Source of the DNA: Haloarcula nitratireducens | GTDB lineage: Archaea > Halobacteriota > Halobacteria > Halobacteriales > Haloarculaceae | Direction: 5' to 3' | DNA length: 64,000 nucleotides | Assembly (NCBI RefSeq): GCF_019599505.1 | Contig: NZ_RKLT01000001.1 | Span: 310,001-374,000, forward strand | Part shown: piece by piece, positions 36,354 to 45,674 of the stretch | How the letters are laid out: every line of letters starts with the position of its first letter | How positions within the stretch are numbered: position 1 is the stretch's first letter | Notes under the pieces: model-generated | The model's database searches: none | The model's input: only the letters and a program-made list of their open reading frames with translations | Told to the model about the DNA's origin: nothing | Position numbers and translations under genes: made by a program

Positions 36354-37672
36354 CGGCGCGCACCCCCGGATGATTGTGCCTCGCGGCTGTCGCCGCTCGG
36401 CCGTCCGGCGTACTCGCTCCCGCTGGTCGCCGCGTCCGCCCGAGCGAGCGCGCGGCGCATCTCGTTCGTGACGACCATGAACCCCTCGTCGAAGCCCATG
36501 CCGGGTTTCGCGAGGACCTGCGCGGCGTCGGTGGCCAGCGCGACGTGGGCGCAGGCCCGCGCCGAGGTGACCGTCTCGTTGCAGGTGCCGCCCAGATACG
36601 CGCGGGTATCCGTGTCGTCGCAGTACAGCACCGCTTCCGCGGAGCGCTGGACGCCGCCGAGGTCCGGCGTCTTCACCTGCACCACGTCGGCCGCGCCCGC
36701 GTCGACGAACGCCCGCACGTCCTCGAAGGTGTTGCACCACTCGTCGGCGACGATGTCGACGGCGACGCCGGCGTCTCGCAGACCGCCGCGCAGTTCGGCC
36801 ATCTGCTCGATCTGGGCGGCGCGGCCGCCGGCGTCCATCGGCCCCTCGACCTGGAGCGGGTACGGCGCGGCGGCCTCCCGCAGCGTCTCGAAGTAGTCCG
36901 TGACTTCCGTCCGGTCGTACGGCGGGCCGAATACCTTCCCGAGGATGCCGTAGACGTCGACGTGGAACCGCGGCGCGTAGTCCTCGGGGCCGAGCTCTCC
37001 CGCTCGGTCCGAGAGCCACGCGAGATAGTCGCGCAGTCCCTCGCCGTCCTCGCCCACTTTCTCGACGCTGTTGAACAGGCCGTGGGGGAGGACGGGAACG
37101 CCCTTGATGAGCATCTTCTCGGCGTTGGTCCGGCGCTCGTCGCCCGACTGGCCGAACACCGGAACGGGCGTCGTCGCGGGGTCTGTGTCGTAGGCCGCCG
37201 ACAGAACGCCGGTCGGCGTCTGTCCGCGGTCGCGGGCGGCGGCGTTCAGCAGGGCCTGTGAGACGCCGTATCGGACCGCCGTGTGGAGGCGGTCGCCGCC
37301 GGAGCGCTCGGGGTCGATCGCCTCCAGCGTCTCCGCGTTCTCGCGGAACAGCGTGGCGTCCCGGCCCCGGAGCGCGTCGGCGACGACGCCCTCGACGACC
37401 GGGCGGTACGTCTCGGCACGGAACAGCGGGTCACGGCCGCCCGCACCGGAGTACTGCACCGCCGCGCAGTCGCCGGTGACGACGGTGCTGTCGGCGAGTT
37501 CGAGTTCGACAATGAGCGACTCCCCGGCCTCGCGGACCCGGTCGAACCCCTCCGTCACCGGCGGCCCGTCGTAGTCGAACCCGCGCTGGGTCGCGCCGTC
37601 CTTGATGGCGCGCTGGTCGTCGAAGAAGAAGCCCGAGACGCCCGGAACGGCCCGGATCTCCTCAATCCGCAT
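36350..37672 (-). CDS. mal: Methylaspartate ammonia-lyase
   Basis: A 440-residue enolase-superfamily enzyme turning (2S,3S)-3-methylaspartate into mesaconate and ammonia. The active-site set seen in the Clostridium enzyme is present: LPHGLFNSVEKVGEDG (His197), metal ligands Asp239 (FHVDVYG), Glu276 (QVEGP) and Asp310 (VADEW), and the base Lys334 (VQVKTPDLGG). The ATG at 37672 is used; a GTG three codons earlier is possible. It overlaps the glmE end by 11 bp. The Ser/Gly-rich tail of ~25 residues is extra. Confidence 0.94.
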   Translation of the reverse strand: MRIEEIRAVPGVSGFFFDDQRAIKDGATQRGFDYDGPPVTEGFDRVREAGESLIVELELADSTVVTGDCAAVQYSGAGGRDPLFRAETYRPVVEGVVADALRGRDATLFRENAETLEAIDPERSGGDRLHTAVRYGVSQALLNAAARDRGQTPTGVLSAAYDTDPATTPVPVFGQSGDERRTNAEKMLIKGVPVLPHGLFNSVEKVGEDGEGLRDYLAWLSDRAGELGPEDYAPRFHVDVYGILGKVFGPPYDRTEVTDYFETLREAAAPYPLQVEGPMDAGGRAAQIEQMAELRGGLRDAGVAVDIVADEWCNTFEDVRAFVDAGAADVVQVKTPDLGGVQRSAEAVLYCDDTDTRAYLGGTCNETVTSARACAHVALATDAAQVLAKPGMGFDEGFMVVTNEMRRALARADAATSGSEYAGRPSGDSREAQSSGGARR

Positions 37673-39116
37673 CGCTGGCACCTCCCCGCTTTCCCGTCGG
37701 GCGACCGATGAGCTTCCCGTCGCTGATGGCGTCCACGTCGTCGGCGACCATCCGGAACGACTGGTCCCGACCCTCCGTGCGGGCGCGTTCGCCCAGCCGG
37801 GCCTTGTGCGTCTCCTTGATATCGTCGGGCAGGGCGAGGTCGGCGAACTCGAAGATCCGGACGCGGCCGTCGTCGTCCCGCGCCGGGAGGACCGCCCCGG
37901 CGGCGGCGTCGCTCGGCGCGAACGGCACGTCGAGGTCGCCCGTCTCGAACGCTCGGACGACGCCTTCCGCCACGTCGCCGTCGCCGGCCTCGAAGATGGC
38001 GTCCATCAGAGCGCGGGTGGCGCGTTCGATGAGCCGCTGTTCGTCGTCGATACCGCCGAGGTCGATGTCTTGCTCTATCATCATGTCGATGAGCTGTCTC
38101 GTCGTGCGGAGGCCGGCGGCGTTGGCCTCCTTCGTCGGGACCCCCTGGAACTCCTGCGGGGACTTCGTGATGACCTTATCGGGCTTGGCGACGGCCGCCG
38201 TCGCGCCGCCGAGGCTGATGACGCCGTTGGCGCGGGCCTCGTCGGGCGGGAACCCGCCCATCCACTCGTGGAAGACGGTCGTGACCGTGACCGCGTCCGG
38301 AAGGAACTCCTCGCCGAGTTTCCGCAGCGCGCGCAGGGCCGCGACGTCCTGCACGAGGTTGCCGACCTGCCCGTAGCCGAGCGTCACCGAGCGCACGCCC
38401 TGCGTAGCGGCGAGTTGGCCCTCGACGAGCATCACCGCGATGGCGATACACGGCGGGACGAGCGTCCCTGTCAGCGGGCCGAACGGCTCGCGGTTTATCG
38501 TGACGCCGCGTTCGGTGTAGGCCCCGCAGAGTCGGTCCACGAACTGCCAGTGTTCGATGGTCGTCGCGAGGTCGTGCCGCTTCGTGTAGGGGATGTTGTA
38601 CGAGATCGGGCCGCCCTCGAAGGACTGGAAGCCGCCGGCGAGGGTGACCATCGCTAACAAGCGCGCGTCGGGCGTGCCGTGGCGCACCTCGATGGGGGCG
38701 TCGAGTGCGCGAACGAGCCGGCGGCAGTCCTCGACGCCGTGGTTCACCGCGGGAAAGCCGTTGAGCTCGTCGGCCTCGCTGTTCCGGGAGGCCGCCAGTC
38801 CCTCCTCGGCCTTCTCGTACTCGTTGTCCCGCGTGTAGGAGTCGATGGTCGTCGGGAGGAGGTCCGCCGCGCCTTCGTCCTGCAGGTAGCGCAGGAGCGA
38901 TATCTGGTCCTCCAGGCAGGGGACGCCGGCCCGCGGCTGGAGCAGCGGCCGGTCGGCGGACTCGAGGACCGTCGCGAACTGCTTCGCGGTCGGCAGCGAC
39001 TCGTGGAAACTGACGGCTTCCTCGAAGTCCACTTCCCGGCCGGTGGGCCACTCGTCGCGGAGGTCGTTTGCGATGCGCTGTAGCTGGTCGGTGGAGAGCT
39101 TGCTGTCTGTCGGCAT
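37662..39116 (-). CDS. glmE: Glutamate mutase epsilon subunit (methylaspartate mutase E)
   Basis: A 484-residue TIM-barrel subunit. PLLQPRAGVPCLEDQ, NGFPAVNHGVEDCRRLV, and RHGTPDARLL with the 'GGFQSFEGGPISYNIPYTK' stretch contain the glutamate-binding arginines and the glutamate-radical region known from GlmE. With GlmS and adenosylcobalamin it isomerises glutamate to 3-methylaspartate, the first committed step of the cycle. It follows glmS by 3 bp and overlaps mal by 11 bp. Confidence 0.94.
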   Translation of the reverse strand: MPTDSKLSTDQLQRIANDLRDEWPTGREVDFEEAVSFHESLPTAKQFATVLESADRPLLQPRAGVPCLEDQISLLRYLQDEGAADLLPTTIDSYTRDNEYEKAEEGLAASRNSEADELNGFPAVNHGVEDCRRLVRALDAPIEVRHGTPDARLLAMVTLAGGFQSFEGGPISYNIPYTKRHDLATTIEHWQFVDRLCGAYTERGVTINREPFGPLTGTLVPPCIAIAVMLVEGQLAATQGVRSVTLGYGQVGNLVQDVAALRALRKLGEEFLPDAVTVTTVFHEWMGGFPPDEARANGVISLGGATAAVAKPDKVITKSPQEFQGVPTKEANAAGLRTTRQLIDMMIEQDIDLGGIDDEQRLIERATRALMDAIFEAGDGDVAEGVVRAFETGDLDVPFAPSDAAAGAVLPARDDDGRVRIFEFADLALPDDIKETHKARLGERARTEGRDQSFRMVADDVDAISDGKLIGRPTGKRGGASDAD

Positions 39117-39119
39117 GGG

Positions 39120-39560
39120 TTACCCGTCGACTCTGACCCGCTCGGCCTCCGTCGTCGTGAGCTGGAGGTCCTGTCGGAGCGCCGCGATGGCCTCCTCCGG
39201 GTCCGTTTCGGCGTCGAAGACCCGGTCGAAACCCATCTCGCGGAAGGTATCGCGCGTGGTCTCGAAGTCGTCCTGTCCGACGGCGAGGTTCCCGCCGACG
39301 TAGGTCCACACGTCGAGACCGGCCGCTTCGAGCCGCTCGTGGAACCCCTCACAGTCCTGTCGGGCGTGCCCGTACAGCGAGGAGACCAGTACAGCCTCGG
39401 CGTCGTGAGCTTTTGCGCTTTCGATGAACTCGGCCTGTGAGGTCTGGACGCCGAGGTTTTCGACCTCGAAGCCAGCGGCCGAGAGCGCCTGCTCGAGAAT
39501 CGTGATACCGACGACGTGCGCGTCGGAACCAATCACGCCGAGGATGACGGTTCGGGGCAT
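39120..39560 (-). CDS. glmS: Glutamate mutase sigma subunit (cobalamin-binding)
   Basis: A 146-residue flavodoxin-like B12-binding protein. The base-off/His-on motif DxHxxG is Asp13-His15-Gly18 (GSDAHVVG), followed by SSLYGHARQDCEGF and the conserved YVGGNLAVG loop. It holds the cofactor for GlmE. First in the operon: a TATA-like TTTATA sits 27 bp upstream of the ATG at 39560, consistent with a leaderless transcript. Confidence 0.94.
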   Translation of the reverse strand: MPRTVILGVIGSDAHVVGITILEQALSAAGFEVENLGVQTSQAEFIESAKAHDAEAVLVSSLYGHARQDCEGFHERLEAAGLDVWTYVGGNLAVGQDDFETTRDTFREMGFDRVFDAETDPEEAIAALRQDLQLTTTEAERVRVDG

Positions 39561-39681
39561 GTACAGTGGACGACTCGCGGACCGAGTATAAAGTTAATGG
39601 TCTATAATGATAATACGGCCTTATACAATTTATAATGATTTATCACCAACGTTTATCACCGCGCCTCGCGTCTCCTCTCAC
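39561..39681. promoter_or_regulatory. Bidirectional AT-rich promoter between glmS and the CoA-transferase gene
   Basis: The 121-bp gap contains a TATA-like box for glmS (39587-39592, minus strand) and another for the transferase (TTTATC, 39652-39657), each about 25-30 bp from its start codon. Between them two direct copies of TATAATGAT occur at 39603-39611 and 39631-39639, 28 bp apart. These may be regulator sites that switch both sides of the cycle together. Confidence 0.6.
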
Positions 39682-40872
39682 ATGGGTGCGCTTGCCGACC
39701 TACGCGTGTTAGACCTCACACAGGTCCTGTCCGGACCGTACTGCACGATGCTACTCGCGGATATGGGCGCGGACGTGGTAAAGGTCGAGCGGCCGGGCGG
39801 CGACATGATCCGGTCGAACCCGCCGTTCGTGGCGGACGCCGACGAGGAGGCCTACGGCGGCTACTTCCAGAGCGTCAACCGCGGCAAGCGCTCCCTCGAA
39901 CTGGACCTGCGGACCGACGAGGACCGCGATGCGTTCCTCTCGCTGGTCGAGCGGGCCGACGTGGTCGTCGAGAATTTCAAGGCCGGGACGATGGAGAAGT
40001 TCGACTGCGGCTACGAGACGCTTCGGGAGCGCAACCCGCAGCTGATCTACTCCTCCATCCGCGGCTTCGGCGACCCGCGTACGGGCGAGACCCACCGGCA
40101 GGGCCAGCCCTCCTTCGACCTCATCGCGCAGGCGCTGGGCGGCGTGATGGAGATCACCGGACCGGAGGACGGCCCGCCGACCAAAGTGGGGCCGGGCGTC
40201 GGCGACATCTTCACCGCCGCGCTCAACGCCGTCGGTATCCTCGCCGCGGTCCACCACCGCGAGCGCACCGGCGAGGGCCAGTACGTCGACACCGCCATGT
40301 ACGACGCGATGGTCTCGCTGTGTGAGCGCTCGGTCTACCAGTACTCCTGCGACGGCGACCCGCCGACCAGACAGGGCAACTCCCACCCGACGCTGTTCCC
40401 CTACGACGCGTTCCGTGCCGCCGACGGTCACGTCGTCGTCGCGGCGTTCAACGACCGCCACTGGCGCGCGCTCTGTGACGCGATGGACCGCCCGGACCTC
40501 GCGGCCGACTACGCCGACGCGAACGCCCGCCGCGCCGACCGCGAGCGACTGCGCGAGGAGATCGCCGACTGGACCCGAGAACGGGAGACAGAGACCATCC
40601 TCGAACTGCTCGACGGGCGCGTCCCGGCCGCGCCCGTGCAGGACGCCAGCGAGGTGTTCGAAGACCCGCACGCCCGCGCCCGCGAGATGCTCGCCGACGT
40701 CTCTCAGCCCGGTGCCGACGGAGAGATGACCGTCGCCGGCAGCCCCATCAAGATGACCGAGACGATGCCGCGGCCCCGCGGCCGCGCGCCGCTGCTGGAC
40801 GAACACCGCGAGGAACTGCTCGACGAGACCGAGGCCGCGAGCGACCGGCGAACCGCCGAAAGCGACGACTAA
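39682..40872 (+). CDS. CoA transferase (CaiB/BaiF family), probable succinyl-CoA:mesaconate CoA-transferase
   Basis: A 396-residue class III CoA-transferase. DLTQVLSGPYCTMLLADMGADVVKVERP is the family N-terminus, and VGDIFTA places the catalytic aspartate at Asp175. In the methylaspartate cycle this step activates mesaconate with CoA from succinyl-CoA, and divergent placement beside glmS supports that role. Other class III substrates cannot be excluded from sequence alone. ATG 39682 is chosen over an upstream in-frame extension of 25 codons that lies inside the promoter. Confidence 0.88.
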   Translation: MGALADLRVLDLTQVLSGPYCTMLLADMGADVVKVERPGGDMIRSNPPFVADADEEAYGGYFQSVNRGKRSLELDLRTDEDRDAFLSLVERADVVVENFKAGTMEKFDCGYETLRERNPQLIYSSIRGFGDPRTGETHRQGQPSFDLIAQALGGVMEITGPEDGPPTKVGPGVGDIFTAALNAVGILAAVHHRERTGEGQYVDTAMYDAMVSLCERSVYQYSCDGDPPTRQGNSHPTLFPYDAFRAADGHVVVAAFNDRHWRALCDAMDRPDLAADYADANARRADRERLREEIADWTRERETETILELLDGRVPAAPVQDASEVFEDPHARAREMLADVSQPGADGEMTVAGSPIKMTETMPRPRGRAPLLDEHREELLDETEAASDRRTAESDD

Positions 40873-40902
40873 CTTACTGCCCGCCACGGGTTCTACGGGA
40901 CG

Positions 40903-41823
40903 ATGCTCGTAGAGGCCGCGCTGTTCGTGGGCGGACTGGCGGCGCTCGTCGTCGGCGCGGACCGCGCCGTCACCGCCGCCGGCGACCTCGCGCTGTACTA
41001 CGGCGTCTCGCCCTTCTTCATCGGCGTGACGGTCATCTCCGTCGGCACCTCGGTCCCCGAGATGGTCACCTCGATATACGCGGCCTTCTACGGCGCGGGC
41101 GACCTCGTCGTCGGCAACATCGTCGGCTCCGAGACGGCCCAGATCACGCTGGCCATCGCCGTCGTCGCGTTCGTCTCGCCGTTCGTCGTCGAACGGCGGA
41201 GCGTCCTCGTCTACGGCACCGCGATGATTCTCGCGATGATAATCATGATTCTGACGCTGGACGACGGCGTCGTGGGCCGCTCGGAGGGCCTCCTAATGAT
41301 GCTCGCGTACGTCCAGTTCATCTACACCCTCTACACGAACGAGGGCGGCGAGGAGATAACGGAGGAGGTCATCGAAGCGCCGCGTTCGCCGGCCGAGACC
41401 GCGCCATGGATTCTCGGCGGCCTGCTGCTCGTCGTGGTCGGCGGGCAACTGATGGTCACCAACGGCGTCGCGCTCGCCCGACTGGTCGGCCTGCCGGAAT
41501 ATCTCATCGGCGTCCTGACGGGTCTCGGAACGACGGTTCCCGAAATCGTCATCGCCGGCATCGCCGCTTACGAGGGGCGACAAGGGATCTCCGTCGGCTC
41601 TATCCTCGGCAGTAACATCACCGACCCGGTGTTCTCGCTCGGTATCGGCGCCGTCTTCTTCGACGTCGTCGTCGAGGACCCGGCGGCCATCTTCCCCTCG
41701 CTCGTCTACATGCTCGTCGTCTCCATCGCCGTCCTCGCGCTCTTCTACTGGCGGCGCGGCATCGACCGCCGCGCGGCCGTCGTCTGTCTGGCACTGTATC
41801 TCCCGAGTTTCGCGGTGCTGTGA
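40903..41823 (+). CDS. Calcium/sodium antiporter
   Basis: A 306-residue membrane protein of the CaCA family with ten hydrophobic segments. Both alpha repeats are visible: GTSVPEMVTSIYA near residue 52 and GTTVPEIVIAGIA near residue 209, with the conserved Glu after Pro in each. Length and layout match the YrbG/NCX_Mj type exchangers, so Na+-driven Ca2+ export is the likely role. It starts 30 bp after the CoA-transferase stop and might be read through from it. Confidence 0.9.
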   Translation: MLVEAALFVGGLAALVVGADRAVTAAGDLALYYGVSPFFIGVTVISVGTSVPEMVTSIYAAFYGAGDLVVGNIVGSETAQITLAIAVVAFVSPFVVERRSVLVYGTAMILAMIIMILTLDDGVVGRSEGLLMMLAYVQFIYTLYTNEGGEEITEEVIEAPRSPAETAPWILGGLLLVVVGGQLMVTNGVALARLVGLPEYLIGVLTGLGTTVPEIVIAGIAAYEGRQGISVGSILGSNITDPVFSLGIGAVFFDVVVEDPAAIFPSLVYMLVVSIAVLALFYWRRGIDRRAAVVCLALYLPSFAVL

Positions 41824-41995
41824 GCGGCGGTGGCCCGACCGACGACGGAACCGGTGCGGGCTGTGCGCCCTCACCGCCCACCGGCACCAGACTATTATCC
41901 GTCCCGCGCGGAGTCCGAGTCGCTTCTGTTCGGGGCGATAGCCGACGCGAGCGACGGCGCATAGACCGCTTCAACCGATCTTGACTCCGATATCG

Positions 41996-42832
41996 ATGAC
42001 AGCTACTTACGACGAATGGACGGCGGCACAGGAGACGGCGACGGTTACCGTCGACGATCACGACCTCGAAATGGCTTACCGGGACGAGGGAGCGGGCGAC
42101 CCCGTGGTGTTCCTCCACGGAATCCCGACGAACTCCTATCTCTTCCGCGGGCAACTCCAGGCGGTCGCGGAGGGCCGGCGAGTCATCGTCCCGGACATGG
42201 TCGGGTACGGTAACTCGGCGATGCACGACGGCTTCGACCGCTCGATTCGCGCTCAGGAGAGCGCGGTCCGCGGACTCGTCGACGAACTCGACCTCGGCAC
42301 GATATCGTTCGTCGGTCACGACCTCGGCGGCGGCGTCGGGTTGCGATACGCCGCCCGAGATCCGGACGCGGTCGACCGACTCGTCCTCTCGAACGCCGTG
42401 GCCTACGACTCGTGGCCCATCCCGACCATCAACGACATCGGACTCCCGGAGACGGACCGCGAGACGAGCGCCGAGGAACTGCAGGAGACGCTCGACGGAC
42501 TGTTCCGAGACACTCTCTACGGCGACGAACACGACGAGGACTTCGTAGAGGGGATGAAAGCGCCGTGGAACTCCGCGGAGGGCGTCACCTCGCTCGTCCG
42601 CGACGCGAGCGCGACGAACACGAACCACACGACCGAGATAGACCCCGGTGACGTGACGGCCGACACGCTCCTCCTGTGGGGGACCGAAGACGAGTTCCAG
42701 CCGCTCCGGTGGGCCGAGCGACTCGAAGCGGACATCGAGTCCTGCGAGCTGGTCGGTCTCGAAGCGAACCACTGGGTCCCCGAAGACCGCACCGACGAGT
42801 TCACCGAGCGCCTGGTCGATTTCCTGCACTGA
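41996..42832 (+). CDS. Alpha/beta hydrolase of the dehalogenase/epoxide hydrolase type
   Basis: A 278-residue enzyme starting MTATYDEWTA. The oxyanion motif HGIPTNSYLFR is followed by the nucleophile elbow VGHDLGG, where Asp109 stands in place of Ser. The base is probably His259 (EANHWVPED). An Asp nucleophile is found in haloalkane and fluoroacetate dehalogenases and epoxide hydrolases, not in esterases. Thus the substrate may be an organohalide or epoxide; the exact one is unknown. No regulator is adjacent. Confidence 0.85.
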   Translation: MTATYDEWTAAQETATVTVDDHDLEMAYRDEGAGDPVVFLHGIPTNSYLFRGQLQAVAEGRRVIVPDMVGYGNSAMHDGFDRSIRAQESAVRGLVDELDLGTISFVGHDLGGGVGLRYAARDPDAVDRLVLSNAVAYDSWPIPTINDIGLPETDRETSAEELQETLDGLFRDTLYGDEHDEDFVEGMKAPWNSAEGVTSLVRDASATNTNHTTEIDPGDVTADTLLLWGTEDEFQPLRWAERLEADIESCELVGLEANHWVPEDRTDEFTERLVDFLH

Positions 42833-42896
42833 GGGAGGCTCCCCGCCGCTCGACGAATCCTGCGGTTCAAATACGGGGACGACCAACCTCGGTTCG

Positions 42897-45341
42897 ATGC
42901 GGGATACGGCCTCGACCGGCGGCGAAGTCTGGCGGGAGTACTTCGGCTTCGACGAGCCGTACGCGAACCAAGCCGACGCGATCGAGCGCGCCGTCGAGGC
43001 CGGGAAGTCGCGCGGCTTTCTGGCGATGGAGGGGCCCTGTGGGACCGGGAAGACGATGGCGGCGCTGACCGCCGCGGCCCACCTCGTCCGGGACACCGAC
43101 CTCTACGAGCGCGTCGTCGTCGTCACGCCGGTCAAACAGCAACTGAAGCAGTTCGTCGACGACCTGCGGACGCTCAACGCGGGGCTGGACGACCCGCTCG
43201 ACGGCATCTCCCTGGTCGGCAAGCGAGACCTCTGTCCGTACGGTCGGGAGGGGAAGTTCCCCGCCGACGCGGGGACCCACGACCGCTGTGAGGACCTGCG
43301 GGAGTCGACGGCTCGACTGGTCGAGGACGACGGCCGGTCGAGCGGGGGTGCCGTCGCCGACGCCGCCATCCAGAACGAGGTCGACGACGAGGACCAGTGG
43401 TGGGACCCGCGGAAGGGTCAGGACCTCGCGGCCGCGGCCCGGCCCGACGCCACCGCCCAGACCACTATCGGCGAGGACACGCTGAACACCGCTGGCGCGG
43501 CGTCGCCGTACCGCCCCGAGCAACCCGCGGCACCTGAGTCGATGGCCGAGAGCGACGACCCGCCGCTGTACTGCCCGTTCGAGGCCGACTGGTACGCCCG
43601 GAACAAGGGGTCGCCGGTGGACTTCTCGGCGGGGCCGGAGAACGTCGTCACGCTGGAGAACTACCTCCCGGCGGCCGTCGAGCGGGGGACCTGCCCGCAC
43701 CGAGTGATGAGCGTCATGCTGGAGCGGGCGGACGTGGTCGTCGGGAACTACAACCACCTGTTCGATCCCGGCTCTCGACCGCTGCTGTCGTCGATTCTGG
43801 ACGAGGACACGTTCGTCGTCGTGGACGAGGCCCACCGCCTCGAAGAGCGGGTTCGGGACCTGCTGTCCGATAGATTGGGCAAGCAGACCATCGTGCAGGC
43901 GCGCAACGACTGCAACCTGCTGGTCCAGCGCGCCCAGCAGTCGGCCGACCACAAGAAGCAGGTTCGGGAGGTGCTGTCGGCCCGCGAGGTGCCGCTGGAA
44001 GCGGTCGACCACGCGCGGAAGTTCTACGACGACCTGCAACGCTGGCTGGACGACCGCGTGGAGGCGTATCTCGACGCCGAACACGAGGGCTGGCGCGCGA
44101 ACCCGTCCGTGTTGCCCGAGCGCGACCGCGAGATTCCGCTCCGGGACCCCGACGCAGTCGAACGGGACGAACTGACGGAGTGGGCCGAGGAGAAGGGCTA
44201 CGACGGACAGTTGTGGCGCTCGCTGGCGAAGGTCGGGGCGGCCGTCGAGGACGCCATCGACCAACTGGGGCTGACCCGCCAGCCGGTCTGTGCCGCCGTC
44301 GGCGTCGTCGCGGGCCAGTGGTGGGAGCGGGACCACTCGACGTTCCTGCGGGAGATCGAACTCGAACACTCGCCCGCCGAGAACCGGAGCACGGACGCCG
44401 ACTACGAGGCCGTCTACACGCCGGGACTGCTCTGTTACAACTGCATGCCCGCGACGGCGCTGCGGGACGTCTTCGACGAGTTGGGCGGGGGCGTGCTGAT
44501 GAGCGCGACGCTCGAACCGCTCGACGTGTTCACGCGCGTCTCGGGGCTCGACGCGCTGGCCGAGACGGACGACGGCGACGACGGAGACGACCTGAGCCGC
44601 TCGGTCCGCTCCGCGACCTACGACCTGCCGTTCCCGCCGGAGAACCGCGCGTCGTATCTCGTCGACTGTCGCCCCTTCACGGCTCGCAACCGCGGCGACC
44701 CCGAGGACATGAAACCCCTCGGCGAGAACTGGAACCCCACGCGCGACGAGTACGCGCAGGCGCTGCGGGCGCTCGCTCGGTCTCCGGGCAACGTGATGGT
44801 CGCGATGCCGAACTACCGCGAGGCGCGGTGGGCCGGCGCGTACCTCGAAGACGCCGTCGAGAAACCCGTCGTCGTCGACGAGGCCTCCAGCAACGAGGAG
44901 ACCGAGCGACGCAAGCAGGCGTTCTTCCGGGGCGGAGGCAAGGTCCTCGTCACGTCGACGCGGGGAACGTTGACCGAGGGCGTCGACTACGACGGCGCGA
45001 AGCTCTCGACCTGCGCCGTCGTCGGCGTCCCGCTCGTCAACATCGGGTCGCCGCGGATCCGCGCGGTACAGCGGGCCTACGGCGACGCCTTCGGGGAGGG
45101 GAACGCCTTCGAGTACGCGCTGACGGTTCCCGCTGTCAGGCGTGCCCGACAGGCCATCGGCCGCGTCATCCGCGGTAGCGAGGAGGTGGGCGTTCGCGCG
45201 TTCGTCGGCCGGCGGTACGCGCCCGACGCGCGCCACTCCGTCTACCCGTTCCTCCCGGCCGGAGAACGCGAGGAGTTCACCCGAATGACCCCCGATTTCC
45301 TCGCCGGACAACTCGACGCGTTCTGGGGAAACCGCGACTGA
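42897..45341 (+). CDS. ATP-dependent DNA helicase of the XPD/Rad3 (DEAD_2) family
   Basis: An 814-residue superfamily 2 helicase. Walker A EGPCGTGKT starts at residue 45, and the DEAH box (VVVDEAHRL) is near residue 310. Cysteines in LCPYGREG, DRCEDL, LYCPFEADWY and RGTCPHRV could bind the FeS cluster typical of this family. Motifs V/VI appear as TSTRGTLTEGVDYDG and RRARQAIGRVIRG. It unwinds DNA 5'-3' in repair. The 2.4-kb gene appears monocistronic. Confidence 0.92.
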   Translation: MRDTASTGGEVWREYFGFDEPYANQADAIERAVEAGKSRGFLAMEGPCGTGKTMAALTAAAHLVRDTDLYERVVVVTPVKQQLKQFVDDLRTLNAGLDDPLDGISLVGKRDLCPYGREGKFPADAGTHDRCEDLRESTARLVEDDGRSSGGAVADAAIQNEVDDEDQWWDPRKGQDLAAAARPDATAQTTIGEDTLNTAGAASPYRPEQPAAPESMAESDDPPLYCPFEADWYARNKGSPVDFSAGPENVVTLENYLPAAVERGTCPHRVMSVMLERADVVVGNYNHLFDPGSRPLLSSILDEDTFVVVDEAHRLEERVRDLLSDRLGKQTIVQARNDCNLLVQRAQQSADHKKQVREVLSAREVPLEAVDHARKFYDDLQRWLDDRVEAYLDAEHEGWRANPSVLPERDREIPLRDPDAVERDELTEWAEEKGYDGQLWRSLAKVGAAVEDAIDQLGLTRQPVCAAVGVVAGQWWERDHSTFLREIELEHSPAENRSTDADYEAVYTPGLLCYNCMPATALRDVFDELGGGVLMSATLEPLDVFTRVSGLDALAETDDGDDGDDLSRSVRSATYDLPFPPENRASYLVDCRPFTARNRGDPEDMKPLGENWNPTRDEYAQALRALARSPGNVMVAMPNYREARWAGAYLEDAVEKPVVVDEASSNEETERRKQAFFRGGGKVLVTSTRGTLTEGVDYDGAKLSTCAVVGVPLVNIGSPRIRAVQRAYGDAFGEGNAFEYALTVPAVRRARQAIGRVIRGSEEVGVRAFVGRRYAPDARHSVYPFLPAGEREEFTRMTPDFLAGQLDAFWGNRD

Positions 45342-45431
45342 CGGCGGCCAGTTCGCCTGAGACGAATTATTAACCGGCGCTTTTAATCGGTAACAAAAAG
45401 ACTATACAGTATCGTCAGAGAAATCCATGAG

Positions 45432-45593
45432 ATGCCCGAGTGTCAGAACTGCGGTGAGTTCGTAACTGAGCAGTACGTGCGGGTCTTTACACCGGAATCT
45501 TACGAGGCAGCCGGGCCTCGGGTTTGCCCGAACTGCGAGGACAAGTTACGTGACGGGGCCGACGTGCGCGAGGCGCGCTCCTCTCGGCAGTAA
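45432..45593 (+). CDS. Zinc-ribbon micro-protein, DUF7563-like
   Basis: A 53-residue protein beginning MPECQNCGEFVTEQYVRVF, with a second pair CPNCEDK. The two CxxC pairs make a treble-clef or ribbon zinc site. Similar haloarchaeal micro-proteins are common, a family I recall as DUF7563 (from memory). A TATA-like ttttaatc lies about 50 bp upstream. Its role is unknown; such small zinc proteins often regulate or bind nucleic acids. Confidence 0.78.
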   Translation: MPECQNCGEFVTEQYVRVFTPESYEAAGPRVCPNCEDKLRDGADVREARSSRQ

Positions 45594-45674
45594 CGCTGTC
45601 GCTGACGCGGGTCAGCCGACAGTCCCCGTCGTCGTTTTCGGGAAGTACACAAGGCCGGAGGCGTAGCCTCGGGT

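Noticed and set aside
42867..45311. Minus-strand 814-codon frame opposite the helicase
   Set aside because: It mirrors the helicase gene almost exactly; helicase motifs are only on the plus strand.
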